Positions 40,245 to 51,419 of a stretch of 64,000 nucleotides of DNA are shown here, piece after piece. Under the pieces are notes generated by a model. That model did no database searches. It saw only the letters and a program-made list of their open reading frames with translations, and was not told the origin of the DNA. The DNA is from Halomonas sp. 25-S5 (GTDB taxonomy: Bacteria; Pseudomonadota; Gammaproteobacteria; Pseudomonadales; Halomonadaceae): NCBI RefSeq assembly GCF_029889845.1, contig NZ_JARANV010000005.1:105045-169044 (forward strand). The letters run 5' to 3'. The number at the start of each line of letters is the position of its first letter. Within the stretch, counting starts at the first letter, position 1. The position numbers and the translations under genes were made by a program.

Positions 40245-40781
40245 ATGAACAGGCATTCGCTCACGACACCGCTAGTCGAGTCGAGCCATCGCAAAACCAT
40301 GCCCCATCGAGGGGGCAGCGTCTACTCGGCCACGCTTACCGCGACGTTTACGCTGCTGCTGTGCAGCGGCCTGTACCTCGAGTTCTTCGCGGCCAGCCAC
40401 TGGCATGCCGGCAAGCCGATACTCATCCTGCACCTGCTGGGTGGCGTCCTTTTCACTCTGGCGCTCACGCCCTGGCTGGTGAGCCACGTCCGCAGCGGAC
40501 CGGTACGCAGCCAACGCCGACGTTTCACCCTGCTCGGCTGGCTGTTACTGGGCAACTACCTTCTCGTCATCGCCACCGGGCTGCTGATGGCACTCCCGGC
40601 GGCGCTCTACCTGCTGGGCCACATCTGGTTCTGGCGTTTCGAGACGACGCATCTACTGACCTTTCTTCACCTATGGCTCTCCATCGCCGCCGGGATGGGA
40701 CTGGCATTCCACCTGAACCTCCGTCACTGGCAGCAATCCGCCTTGCCGATCGGCGAACACCGCCCTCAGGGCCAGCCATAG
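40245..40781 (+). CDS. Four-helix membrane cytochrome b-like protein
   Basis: A 178-residue membrane protein with four hydrophobic segments and histidines placed as in diheme cytochrome b subunits. The pair in LTFLHLWLSIAAGMGLAFHL is 14 residues apart, and further histidines lie in ILHLLGG, LVSHVRSG and LLGHIWFW. I chose the ATG at 40245, which follows a GAGGAA site; an in-frame ATG at 40233 is possible. It lies between the imelysin and the pentaheme cytochrome c with short gaps, so it probably exchanges electrons between the quinone pool and the periplasmic cytochrome. Confidence 0.72.
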   Translation: MNRHSLTTPLVESSHRKTMPHRGGSVYSATLTATFTLLLCSGLYLEFFAASHWHAGKPILILHLLGGVLFTLALTPWLVSHVRSGPVRSQRRRFTLLGWLLLGNYLLVIATGLLMALPAALYLLGHIWFWRFETTHLLTFLHLWLSIAAGMGLAFHLNLRHWQQSALPIGEHRPQGQP

Positions 40782-40796
40782 ACAGGACACGTCGTC

Positions 40797-42338
40797 ATGC
40801 CCTTCAAGTCTCAATTTCGCTACCATGCCCGCCCCATCGTGTTGAGCCTCATACTGTCCGGCATCGTGATCGCCGGCCTTTCGCTCACGCTATCCGCCCC
40901 AGATGAACCCGGGGTGGCGCTCGAGGACGTACCCTACTACCAGTTGCCGTTCGGCCCCGACGCGGCGGGCGACCCCCGCCCCTTCTGGCCATCGCGCATG
41001 CAGACGGCCTCCGGCCGGTTCGCCGACCCCGAAGCGATCTCTTCATCGGCGGAGTGCGCCACCTGTCACCAGCAGGAATTTGACGAATGGCTGCCGTCGC
41101 TACATGCCTACGCCGGACTCGACAACGTCTACGAGAAAACCGTCGAGGCCAACGAAGACCTGTTGCGCCACGGCGTCGAACAGGGGCGCTTCTGCGAGGG
41201 CTGCCACTCCCCCGCCGAGTTGCTGACCGGCCGCACCAATCGCTTCGCCTCGGTCATGCCATCGGATGCCGCGGCGGAGGGGGTCAACTGCATCGCCTGC
41301 CACACCGCCGTGCATGCCGATCCCGAGCAGGGCAACGGCGCGCTGACGCTGACCCTCGAGAGCAGCCTCGACCAGTTGTCCGGGCCGCTATTGGTCGCCG
41401 CTCCACGGGATCACGCCCACGCCTTCGGCGCCGAGCGCACCAACGCACTGATCAAGACCCCCGAGTTCTGCGGCAGCTGCCACACCGAGATCCTCGATGC
41501 CTCGATGTCGCAATCGAGCGAATCACACTACGCTCAGGCGACTTTCCAGGAGTGGCAGGGCAGCTGGTACGAGAAGAACAACGTTACCTGCCAGGACTGC
41601 CACATGGCGCCCGATCCCGCTAGCTACGTACAGCAGTTGCGCAACGGCCATATCGCCAAGCCCGAGCGCTATACACACCGCTTCGTCGGCGCCAACTATC
41701 TGCTGTTCGATACCTCGCTGGGCTCCAATCTGGCATTCCTGCGCGGCGGTTTCCTGCCCGGCATGAGCCAGGAGCGCCAACTCGAACTGATCGAAGAGCA
41801 GGGCGAAGCCACGCGTGCGCTGCTGCGCGCCGCTGCCGGCCTCGAATTGCGAAACGCGCGCCGGGATGACGGCGCCTTGCACGTCGATATCGCCGTGCAG
41901 AACCTCGGCGCCGGGCACAATCTGCCTACCGGTGTGCTTGATCAGAAGCACATGTGGCTCGAGGTCCAACTGCGCAACACCGAGGGCCGGGTCGTGTACC
42001 ACTCCGGCGCCTACGACGCCGACACGGGCAACGTGGACGCAGCCGCGGTGCGCTGGATGGAGGTATTCCGCAACCGCGACGGCCAGCCCATCCTCGACCA
42101 TCTCACCTTCCGCACGGCCGCCATCGACTGGGAGCGCAAGACCATTCCGCCGCGAGGCGAGGACGTGGTCGGCTACGACATCCCCCTTCCCGAGGGCGAC
42201 ACCGGCCCCTACGCGATCGAAGCACACCTCTGGTACACCGTCGCACTGCCCGAGCTGCTGTTCAACAACCTGCGCGTCGAAATGCCGGTACCGCCGTTCG
42301 AGCTGGCCGATTTCTCGGCCGAGATTTCCCGCCCATGA
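40797..42338 (+). CDS. Pentaheme periplasmic cytochrome c (cytochrome c554-like)
   Basis: A 513-residue protein with an N-terminal signal or anchor (VLSLILSGIVIAGLSLTLSA). Five heme motifs are CATCH 87-91, CEGCH 133-137, CIACH 165-169, CGSCH 225-229 and CQDCH 265-269. The C-terminal 240 residues lack hemes and look beta-rich, with many histidines. The heme pattern resembles cytochrome c554-type proteins. The stop overlaps the FTR1 start codon (ATGA), so the two are made in step. In this setting it could be the electron acceptor for periplasmic Fe(II) oxidation during FTR1-type iron import; that role is inferred. Confidence 0.88.
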   Translation: MPFKSQFRYHARPIVLSLILSGIVIAGLSLTLSAPDEPGVALEDVPYYQLPFGPDAAGDPRPFWPSRMQTASGRFADPEAISSSAECATCHQQEFDEWLPSLHAYAGLDNVYEKTVEANEDLLRHGVEQGRFCEGCHSPAELLTGRTNRFASVMPSDAAAEGVNCIACHTAVHADPEQGNGALTLTLESSLDQLSGPLLVAAPRDHAHAFGAERTNALIKTPEFCGSCHTEILDASMSQSSESHYAQATFQEWQGSWYEKNNVTCQDCHMAPDPASYVQQLRNGHIAKPERYTHRFVGANYLLFDTSLGSNLAFLRGGFLPGMSQERQLELIEEQGEATRALLRAAAGLELRNARRDDGALHVDIAVQNLGAGHNLPTGVLDQKHMWLEVQLRNTEGRVVYHSGAYDADTGNVDAAAVRWMEVFRNRDGQPILDHLTFRTAAIDWERKTIPPRGEDVVGYDIPLPEGDTGPYAIEAHLWYTVALPELLFNNLRVEMPVPPFELADFSAEISRP

Positions 42339-44605
42339 CGAGAGCTTCCACGATGCCACTCGCCTCCCGTTCCACCCTGACACTCTTCGTCACCATCCTG
42401 ATGTGGCTATCCAGCGGCCTGGCGAGTGCCGATGTTCCCTGGCTGTCGGCAGAGACAATGCGCAGCGACGCTGCACGCCTCGGACGGCTGCTCTACCGCG
42501 CCCCCTCCGCCGAGCGAGACGCAGCCATCGACGCGCGGCTGGCACGCCTCCATGCCACCTGGGACGCCGGTCCCGAGGCGGCTTACCAGGACACTGCCGA
42601 GCCGGTCACGACGGCGCTCGAGGCACTCGACACGGCTGCCCGGTGCGGTGATGCCGAGGAGGCCGCCCGGGCACGGGAACTGCTGTGGACACGCCTGCTG
42701 AATGGTGCCCAGCGCCACGCCTTCCGCGCCCTGGAGCAGGGTGACGCCGATACCGCGACCGAGTGGCTAAACATTCGCGAATACGCCCGTGCCTCCGGCG
42801 ATACCGCCGCCGAACTGGCCATGGCCGAGCTGCTCGCCGGCCGCCTCGAGGCGAGCGAGGCACTGCCCATCGTGCGCCGTGAGCTGCTGGGCATCCACGC
42901 CGCCGAGCTGCGCCTTTCACTGGCCCGTGCCGCCGAAGACGCCAAGGCCAACCACCGGATCCAGCTGGCCGGTGAGCTGGGCCGTGCCGAGGGCCTGATG
43001 ACGATTCTACGCGAAAGCCTCGAAGACAAGCTGGGCGTCGAAGCGACGCAACGGCTTGAGGCCGATCTCGCCGCCGCTCGCGAAGCACGCTCGGCGGCAG
43101 CGATCGAGCCGTTACGGGCGGCATTGGCCAACTATGCGCCGGTCTCGCTGTCCGACGCCGAACGCCTGCGTCGCGCACGGCTGCTGCGCCGCTTTCTCGA
43201 CCTGGTGTGGATCGAATACCAGGACGGCGTGCGCAATGGAGAAATTTCGATTCCCATGGAGTACCACGAGGCTCTGCTGTTTCGTGGTCGCGCGGCCATG
43301 ATCTTCGGCGACCTGCGCCCGACCTTGGCCGAGGCCGCCCCTGACGCTGCCGAACGGCTGGCCGACATTCTGAGTGAGATGGGCACCCATATGGCTGCCA
43401 AGGGCGACCCCGAACGGATCCGGGGGCTGACCAACGAGGCACTCACACTCATCGACCGGACATTCGGCGCCGAAACCGCTCAGGGCGGCTATGAGCTGGC
43501 CATCGAAACGCTGCCGGCAGTACTCGATGAAATGCTGCTCATGGCCCGCTCGGGCGACTGGGAGGAAGCGGAGATGAAGCGCCTCGAGGCCTACTCCTGG
43601 TTCGACCCGGACATCGAGCAGCGCCTGATACCACGTGCCCCGGGTCAGGCCTTGCGTCTGGAGGCACATTTCTGGGAGGGCAGCGCGGCGCTGCCTGGCC
43701 TAGGTCAGATCATTGCCAGCGAAGGGCCCGTCGACGCCCTGGCCGACCAGGTGGCGGCCATCGAGGCAGGGCTCGGTGACGCTCGCAAGCGCATCGAGAC
43801 CCCGCTTTCCGCCTTGGGCGCGCTGGTACAATCGAGCGGCATCATTCTCCGCGAAGGGCTCGAGGCGGTACTGATCCTGGCCGCCCTGATGGGCGCGCTG
43901 CGCGCCGAGGGTGTGCCCTCGCGCGCCTGGCGCCGTCCGGTGATTGCCGGTGTGGCACTGGCGGTCGCCGGTAGCTTCGCCCTATGGTTCGCCGCCCGCC
44001 AGCTCATCACCATCTCCACCCTGCAGCGCGAACTGCTCGAGGGCGTCACTGCGCTGATTGCCGCGGCGGTGTTGATCTGGGTCACGCAGACTCTGCTTTC
44101 GCGCGCCCGGGGCGGTCACCTCGAGCGGCTGCGCAGCACACTGCGCCAGAGCGGTCTTTCGGTTACCAGCATCTTCGTGTTGGCGTTCTTCGTCGTCTTC
44201 CGCGAGGGCTTCGAAACCGTGCTGTTCTACGAGGCCCTGCTGGTCGATGCGCCTTCGGGGAGCGTGTTCACCGGCCTTGCCCTGGGCGGTGCAGTGGCGC
44301 TATTTGTCGGCTGGCTGGTATTCGGGCTGGGCCTCAGGCTGCCTCTCAAGCCGTTCTTTCGCATTACCGGCGTACTGCTGGCACTGCTCTCGGTGATGCT
44401 GGTCGGTGTGGGCGTTCGCGGCCTGCAGACGGCCGCGCTGTTGCCGGCGACACCGGTCAGCTGGTTCCCAGACCGGGAGGGGCTGCAGCTCTGGCTTGGC
44501 CTGTTTCCCATCGCCGAGGCGCTGGCAGCTCAGGGGGCAGTCATCGCCTTGTACCTGGGCAACCTGCTACTGGGGTACCGAACTGTGGCCCCAGCCAAGA
44601 CGTGA
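42335..44605 (+). CDS. FTR1-family iron permease with a large periplasmic N-terminal domain
   Basis: A 756-residue protein. A signal peptide (LTLFVTILMWLSSGLASA) is followed by about 480 mostly helical residues, then seven membrane helices. Two iron-permease motifs are visible: REGLE at 506-510 and REGFE at 623-627, matching the R-E-x-x-E pair of FTR1/EfeU. FTR1 permeases import Fe(III) formed by a coupled ferroxidase. None of the usual copper oxidases or DyP peroxidases is here; instead the gene is translationally coupled to a pentaheme cytochrome c. Locus composition suggests an oxygen-independent variant of the EfeUOB scheme. ATG 42353 is an alternative start. Confidence 0.88.
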   Translation: MTRASTMPLASRSTLTLFVTILMWLSSGLASADVPWLSAETMRSDAARLGRLLYRAPSAERDAAIDARLARLHATWDAGPEAAYQDTAEPVTTALEALDTAARCGDAEEAARARELLWTRLLNGAQRHAFRALEQGDADTATEWLNIREYARASGDTAAELAMAELLAGRLEASEALPIVRRELLGIHAAELRLSLARAAEDAKANHRIQLAGELGRAEGLMTILRESLEDKLGVEATQRLEADLAAAREARSAAAIEPLRAALANYAPVSLSDAERLRRARLLRRFLDLVWIEYQDGVRNGEISIPMEYHEALLFRGRAAMIFGDLRPTLAEAAPDAAERLADILSEMGTHMAAKGDPERIRGLTNEALTLIDRTFGAETAQGGYELAIETLPAVLDEMLLMARSGDWEEAEMKRLEAYSWFDPDIEQRLIPRAPGQALRLEAHFWEGSAALPGLGQIIASEGPVDALADQVAAIEAGLGDARKRIETPLSALGALVQSSGIILREGLEAVLILAALMGALRAEGVPSRAWRRPVIAGVALAVAGSFALWFAARQLITISTLQRELLEGVTALIAAAVLIWVTQTLLSRARGGHLERLRSTLRQSGLSVTSIFVLAFFVVFREGFETVLFYEALLVDAPSGSVFTGLALGGAVALFVGWLVFGLGLRLPLKPFFRITGVLLALLSVMLVGVGVRGLQTAALLPATPVSWFPDREGLQLWLGLFPIAEALAAQGAVIALYLGNLLLGYRTVAPAKT

Positions 44606-44658
44606 ACGCACATTGGTTCCGAGGCAGATGTTCTGGTCAAGTCAGAGCGGACACATTT

Positions 44659-45501
<843 letters not shown>

Positions 45502-45521
45502 TCAGGAATAAATAAGGTAAC

Positions 45522-45540
45522 CCCCCGGCTTTGCCGGGGG
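45522..45540. terminator. Hairpin terminator downstream of nirF
   Basis: CCCCCGGC, TTT, GCCGGGGG between the IS1595 remnant and the nirF stop. On the minus strand it is followed by a T-rich run (GGTTACCTTATTTATT), which favours termination of the nirC-nirF message. Confidence 0.75.
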
Positions 45541-45568
45541 ATGCTTACTGTCACTGCGATAGCCCTGC

Positions 45569-46777
45569 TCACAACCCGATGCGATGGGCCCGGTCGGTAA
45601 AGAAGATGCCGCTGGGCGACTCGGCCGGCAGCCGGGCGACCTCCTCCAGGGTGCGGGTGTCGTAGACCACTACCCGGTCGCTGTCGCGGGCCGAGATCCA
45701 TACCTGCTCGCCCCGCGGGGTGAACTCCATGTGCAGCACTGCCTCGCCCGGTTCCAGGGTGGCGACGATCTCGCGGCGCTCGGTGTCGATCACCTGCACC
45801 ACGTCGTTGTCGGGATGGGCGAAGTTGACCCACACCTGGCGCTCGTCGGGCCGACTCATCACGAAGATCGGCTGGCCATGGACCGGGATACGGTCGAGTA
45901 GCGACCAGTCATCGGCGTCGGCGACCAGCACCTCGTGGCGGCCCACCGCCGGTAGCCAGGCCGCGTCATCGGCCATCGCCCAGCCCTCCAGATGGGGCAT
46001 CTTGTAGACCGGCAGGCGTTCCTCGCCGCGGCCGTAGTTCGGCAGGATGCGTTTCACGCCCTGCTCCGGGTGCCACAGGTCGAGCAGCGCCAGGCCGTCC
46101 TCTCCGAACAGCCCGGCGATGTAGTAGCGCCCTTCGGGGCTGATCAGGGCATCGTAGGGTTGCTCACCGATGGCGGTGAAGCGGGTCACCTCGGGCGCGC
46201 CCCCGCTCATGTCGACCAGCTGGATCTCGCCGGCATCGAACAGGCTGTAGACGAAGCGGTTGCCGGGGGCGTCGACCAGGCCCACCACCTTGGAGCGTTG
46301 CGTCTGGCCGTTCTCGTCCCGGTAAGTCGCCGGAATGTCGGCCACCGGCGCGAGGGTCGCGCTGTCGAAGATGCGCACCCCGCCTGGTTCATAGTTGGCC
46401 ACCGCCACCAGCGAACCGTCCTGGGAGATAGCGCCGCCGATGCTGTTGCCGGACTGCATCACCCGGTGGGTGATCTCGCCGGTGAGCAGGTCGACGCGGC
46501 TCAACCCGCCGTCGCGGCCGAAGACGAAGGCGTAGCGGGCATCGCGGGAGAACTTCACCGAGGCGTGGGAAAGGTCACCCAGCCCCTCCACCCGCTCGAG
46601 AATCCGGTGGTGGCTGGTATCCACCACCGCCAGGCTACCGGTGGCGCGCTCCACCACCACGCCGAGGTCGCCGGTACCGCGCAGTTCCGCGTTGGGGGTG
46701 ACCTGGCAGCCGGCCAGCAGGGCGAGCAGCGCGACGGCGGCGAGGGGCTTGCGAAGGGCTAGGGGACGCACGGCCAT
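45569..46777 (-). CDS. nirF: NirF, heme d1 biosynthesis lipoprotein
   Basis: A 402-residue periplasmic beta-propeller related to the d1 domain of NirS and required for heme d1 formation. The N-terminus is a lipoprotein signal (PLAAVALLALLAGC, acylated C24). The propeller repeats are clear (AELRGTGDLGVVVERATGSL, AVVDTSHHRILERVEGLG, YAFVFGRDGGLSRVDL). The start at 46777 has an AAGGA site; an in-frame ATG at 46798 lacks one. It is transcribed with nirC away from nirS, with the FNR/DNR boxes between. Confidence 0.93.
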   Translation of the reverse strand: MAVRPLALRKPLAAVALLALLAGCQVTPNAELRGTGDLGVVVERATGSLAVVDTSHHRILERVEGLGDLSHASVKFSRDARYAFVFGRDGGLSRVDLLTGEITHRVMQSGNSIGGAISQDGSLVAVANYEPGGVRIFDSATLAPVADIPATYRDENGQTQRSKVVGLVDAPGNRFVYSLFDAGEIQLVDMSGGAPEVTRFTAIGEQPYDALISPEGRYYIAGLFGEDGLALLDLWHPEQGVKRILPNYGRGEERLPVYKMPHLEGWAMADDAAWLPAVGRHEVLVADADDWSLLDRIPVHGQPIFVMSRPDERQVWVNFAHPDNDVVQVIDTERREIVATLEPGEAVLHMEFTPRGEQVWISARDSDRVVVYDTRTLEEVARLPAESPSGIFFTDRAHRIGL

Positions 46778-46807
46778 TCTCCTTCCTTGTGGGGTCATCG
46801 AGATTGC

Positions 46808-47143
46808 TCACTCATCCAGGGGGTTGTCGTTCTGCAGGTGGTCGGCGAGCCAACGGGCCTCCTCCTCGGTCAACAGGCCGGCCCAGCCGGGCATGGCGGT
46901 GCCGGCAACGCCGTTGAGGATCAGCGCGACCAGGCCGTCGCGACTGTAGGCGTTCATGCGTGACTCGGGTAGCGCCGGGCCCAGGCCGCCGCGCAGGGTC
47001 ATGCCGTGGCAGGAGCCGCAGTCCTGGTAGAGCAGTGTCTCGAGCGCCTGCTCGCGCTCGGCGGAGAGCGAGCCGTCGGCCAGGGCGGCCACCGGCAGCC
47101 AGCAGAGCGCCAGCAGCAAATGGCGGGGGGCGGGCAGGGACAT
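46808..47143 (-). CDS. nirC: NirC-like small cytochrome c
   Basis: A 111-residue periplasmic monoheme cytochrome with signal peptide (HLLLALCWLPVAALA), heme motif CGSCH at 42-46 and a methionine (TAMPGWAG) for axial ligation. NirC proteins of nir clusters are electron carriers implicated in heme d1 maturation or nitrite reductase reduction. A GAGGAG site supports the start. It lies upstream of nirF on the same strand and divergent from nirS. Confidence 0.85.
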   Translation of the reverse strand: MSLPAPRHLLLALCWLPVAALADGSLSAEREQALETLLYQDCGSCHGMTLRGGLGPALPESRMNAYSRDGLVALILNGVAGTAMPGWAGLLTEEEARWLADHLQNDNPLDE

Positions 47144-47217
47144 GGCATCTCCTCGGGGCGCGGCGGGGTCCGGTGTCGTGGCTGGTGGCAGTGTCACTGC
47201 TGGCGGCCGGGTATGCC

Positions 47218-49236
<2,019 letters not shown>

Positions 49237-49293
49237 TCGGGAACCGGCGGCGGGCGCAAGCCCGCCGCCACCCGCCGCAAGTGAGCTGTGCCG

Positions 49294-49809
49294 ATGCATT
49301 GCCGAGCCCCGTATTTTCAAGCCCAAGACCTCGATGCGCTGGACCGTCGCCTTATCGACAGCTACCAGCGTGGCCTGCCGGTCCGCACCCGCCCTTTCCA
49401 CACCGTGGCCGAACGCCTGGGCACTTCCGAGGCCGAGGTGATCGCGCGGCTGGAGCGGCTGCAGTCGCTGGGCGTGCTCAGCCGCGTGGGGCCGGTCTTC
49501 GACCATTCTCGAGCCGGTGCCAGTCTGCTCGCCGCCGTGGCCGTGCCCGAGGCCGAACGCGATGCCTTCGCAGAGCTCATCAACGCCGCCCCCGGCGTCA
49601 ACCACAACTATGCTCGTGAAGATCAGGCCCGTGAACACGGCTACAACCTCTGGTTCGTGATGACCGCGCCGGACGCGCCCGAGCTCGAGGCGCGGCTGGG
49701 GGCCCTGGAGGCGCGTCTGGGTGTGCCGCTCCTGCGCCTGCCGATGCTGGAGGGCTTCCATATCGACCTCTCCTTCCCCATTCCCTGGGCCGAACTGGAG
49801 CGCATATGA
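49294..49809 (+). CDS. nirD: Siroheme decarboxylase subunit NirD
   Basis: AsnC/Lrp-like protein of about 171 residues; NirD, L, G and H together convert siroheme to 12,18-didecarboxysiroheme, an early heme d1 step. It carries the NirD/NirG-type pattern GVNHNYAREDQAREHGYNLW followed by FVMTAP, and an N-terminal winged-helix (DRRLIDSYQRGLPVRTRPFH). The name follows gene order and similarity to the third gene of the set. The start could be GTG 49288. The stop overlaps the next start (ATGA). Confidence 0.78.
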   Translation: MHCRAPYFQAQDLDALDRRLIDSYQRGLPVRTRPFHTVAERLGTSEAEVIARLERLQSLGVLSRVGPVFDHSRAGASLLAAVAVPEAERDAFAELINAAPGVNHNYAREDQAREHGYNLWFVMTAPDAPELEARLGALEARLGVPLLRLPMLEGFHIDLSFPIPWAELERI

Positions 49810-50339
49810 GCACCGTGACCCCGCTGTCCCTCGATACCGCCCGCGCGCCCGGCGAGCCGGATGCCCACCGCCGCCTGCGCGCCCTGCTGGAGCAGGGGCT
49901 GCCGCTCACCCCGCGGCCCTGGCAGGCCCTGGCCGAGCAGGCAGGCATGGCCGAGGAGGAGGTGATGGCCTGTGTGCGCCGCTGGCAGGCCGAGGGGCTG
50001 ATCAAGCGTCTGGGCCTGGTGGTGCGTCATCGCCGCCTGGGGATCCAGGCCAATGCCATGGTGGTGTGGGACGTACCGGACGAGGGGGTCGCCCTGGTCG
50101 GGCGCCGGCTTGCCCGGGAGACCGCGGTCACACTCTGCTACCGACGGCCACGGCGCCTGCCCGACTGGCCCTACAATCTCTTCTGCATGATCCATGGCAC
50201 CCGTCGCGAGCGGGTGCTGGCGGAGCTCGCGGCCATCGTCGAGCGTTTGGGCCTGGATGACCTGCAGCACCGGGTGCTGTTCAGTACCCACGCCTATCGT
50301 CAGTGCGGTGGCCGCTACGTGCGGGAGGGCGCAGCATGA
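49806..50339 (+). CDS. nirL: Siroheme decarboxylase subunit NirL
   Basis: A 177-residue AsnC-like subunit of the NirL/NirH type: the motif CYRRPRRLPDWPYNLFCMIH is shared with the fourth gene but not with NirD or NirG. ATGA overlaps on both sides couple its translation to NirD and NirG. Assignment as NirL rests on order and motif class; paralogue naming is the uncertain part, not the function. Confidence 0.78.
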   Translation: MSTVTPLSLDTARAPGEPDAHRRLRALLEQGLPLTPRPWQALAEQAGMAEEEVMACVRRWQAEGLIKRLGLVVRHRRLGIQANAMVVWDVPDEGVALVGRRLARETAVTLCYRRPRRLPDWPYNLFCMIHGTRRERVLAELAAIVERLGLDDLQHRVLFSTHAYRQCGGRYVREGAA

Positions 50340-50794
50340 CCCTCGACGACCTGGACGCTACCGACCGTCACCTGATCAACCGCCTGCAGGACGGCCTGCC
50401 GCTGGTGGCGCGCCCCTATGCGGCGGTGGCCGAGGCGCTGGGTATCGCCGAGGACGACCTGCTCGGGCGCCTTTCGCGTCTGCGCGATGGCGGCGTGCTG
50501 AGCCGCTTTGGCCCCATGTACCACGCCGAGCGGCTGGGCGGTGGCCTGACTCTGGCGGCGCTGGCGGTGCCCGAGCCCGACTTTGATCGCGTCAGCGAGG
50601 TGGTGAACGCCTTCCCCGAGGTGGCCCACAACTACCGCCGCGAGCACGAACTCAACATGTGGTTCGTGCTGGCTACCGAGACCCCCGAGCGCATCGCCGA
50701 GACCATCGCCGGCATCGAGGCGGCCACCGGCCTGCCCGTCTTCAACATGCCCAAGGAGGAGGAGTTCCATGTCCGTCTCCATCTGCCCGTCTAG
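50336..50794 (+). CDS. nirG: Siroheme decarboxylase subunit NirG
   Basis: A 152-residue AsnC-like subunit of the NirD/NirG type, with VAHNYRREHELNMWFVLATE and the ending MPKEEEFHVRLHLPV. The start at 50336 overlaps the preceding stop; an upstream in-frame ATG would overlap NirL more deeply without ribosome-site support. Its last 26 bases overlap the next gene, and its run of Glu codons (KEEE) doubles as the AAGGAGGAGGA ribosome site for nirH. Confidence 0.8.
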   Translation: MTLDDLDATDRHLINRLQDGLPLVARPYAAVAEALGIAEDDLLGRLSRLRDGGVLSRFGPMYHAERLGGGLTLAALAVPEPDFDRVSEVVNAFPEVAHNYRREHELNMWFVLATETPERIAETIAGIEAATGLPVFNMPKEEEFHVRLHLPV

Positions 50795-51368
50795 CTCGGC
50801 CCCGACAGGCGACGAGAAGAATCATGAGGCCCTTGACCGTGGGGTCCAGGGGCTCGACGCCGCCGACCGCGCCATCGTGCTGGCCACCCAGGCCGGCTTG
50901 CCGCTGGTGCCCGATCCCTGGGGCGCGGTGGGTCGCGAGGTGGGCATGAGCGGCGAGGCGGTGCTCGAGCGCATGCAGGCGATGCAGGCGAGCGGGGTGA
51001 TCCGCCGGGTCGCCGCGGTGCCCAACCACTATCGGCTCGGCTACGTGGCCAACGGCATGACGGTGTGGGACGTGGACGACGCCCAGATCGCCCGCCTGGG
51101 CCGCGAAGTGGCCGCCATCGAGGGCGTCAGCCACTGCTATCGCCGCCCGCGGCACCTGCCCCACTGGCCCTACAACCTGTTCGCCATGCTCCACGGCCAC
51201 AGCGTCGATGAGGTCGAGCGCCAGGCCGCGGTGCTGCGCGAGCACCTGGGCGAGGCGTGCCGTGACCATCGCATCCTCTACAGCTCGCGCATCCTCAAGA
51301 AGACCGGGCTGCGCCTGGCCGGTGCCCGGCCGGACGCCGCCTCGACGGACACCGAACGGCGGGGCTGA
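50769..51368 (+). CDS. nirH: Siroheme decarboxylase subunit NirH
   Basis: A 199-residue AsnC-like subunit of the NirL/NirH type, with HCYRRPRHLPHWPYNLFAML and a proline-containing DNA-binding-like N-terminal half (LPLVPDPWGAVGREVGMSGE). It has about 20 extra residues at each end compared with the other three. The strong ribosome site lies inside nirG. It completes the D-L-G-H set before nirJ. Confidence 0.8.
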   Translation: MSVSICPSSSAPTGDEKNHEALDRGVQGLDAADRAIVLATQAGLPLVPDPWGAVGREVGMSGEAVLERMQAMQASGVIRRVAAVPNHYRLGYVANGMTVWDVDDAQIARLGREVAAIEGVSHCYRRPRHLPHWPYNLFAMLHGHSVDEVERQAAVLREHLGEACRDHRILYSSRILKKTGLRLAGARPDAASTDTERRG

Positions 51369-51419
51369 GTCGCGTCCGCCTGTATTCCTCAGCCCAGCAA
51401 TACCCAGCAGGAGAACGCC

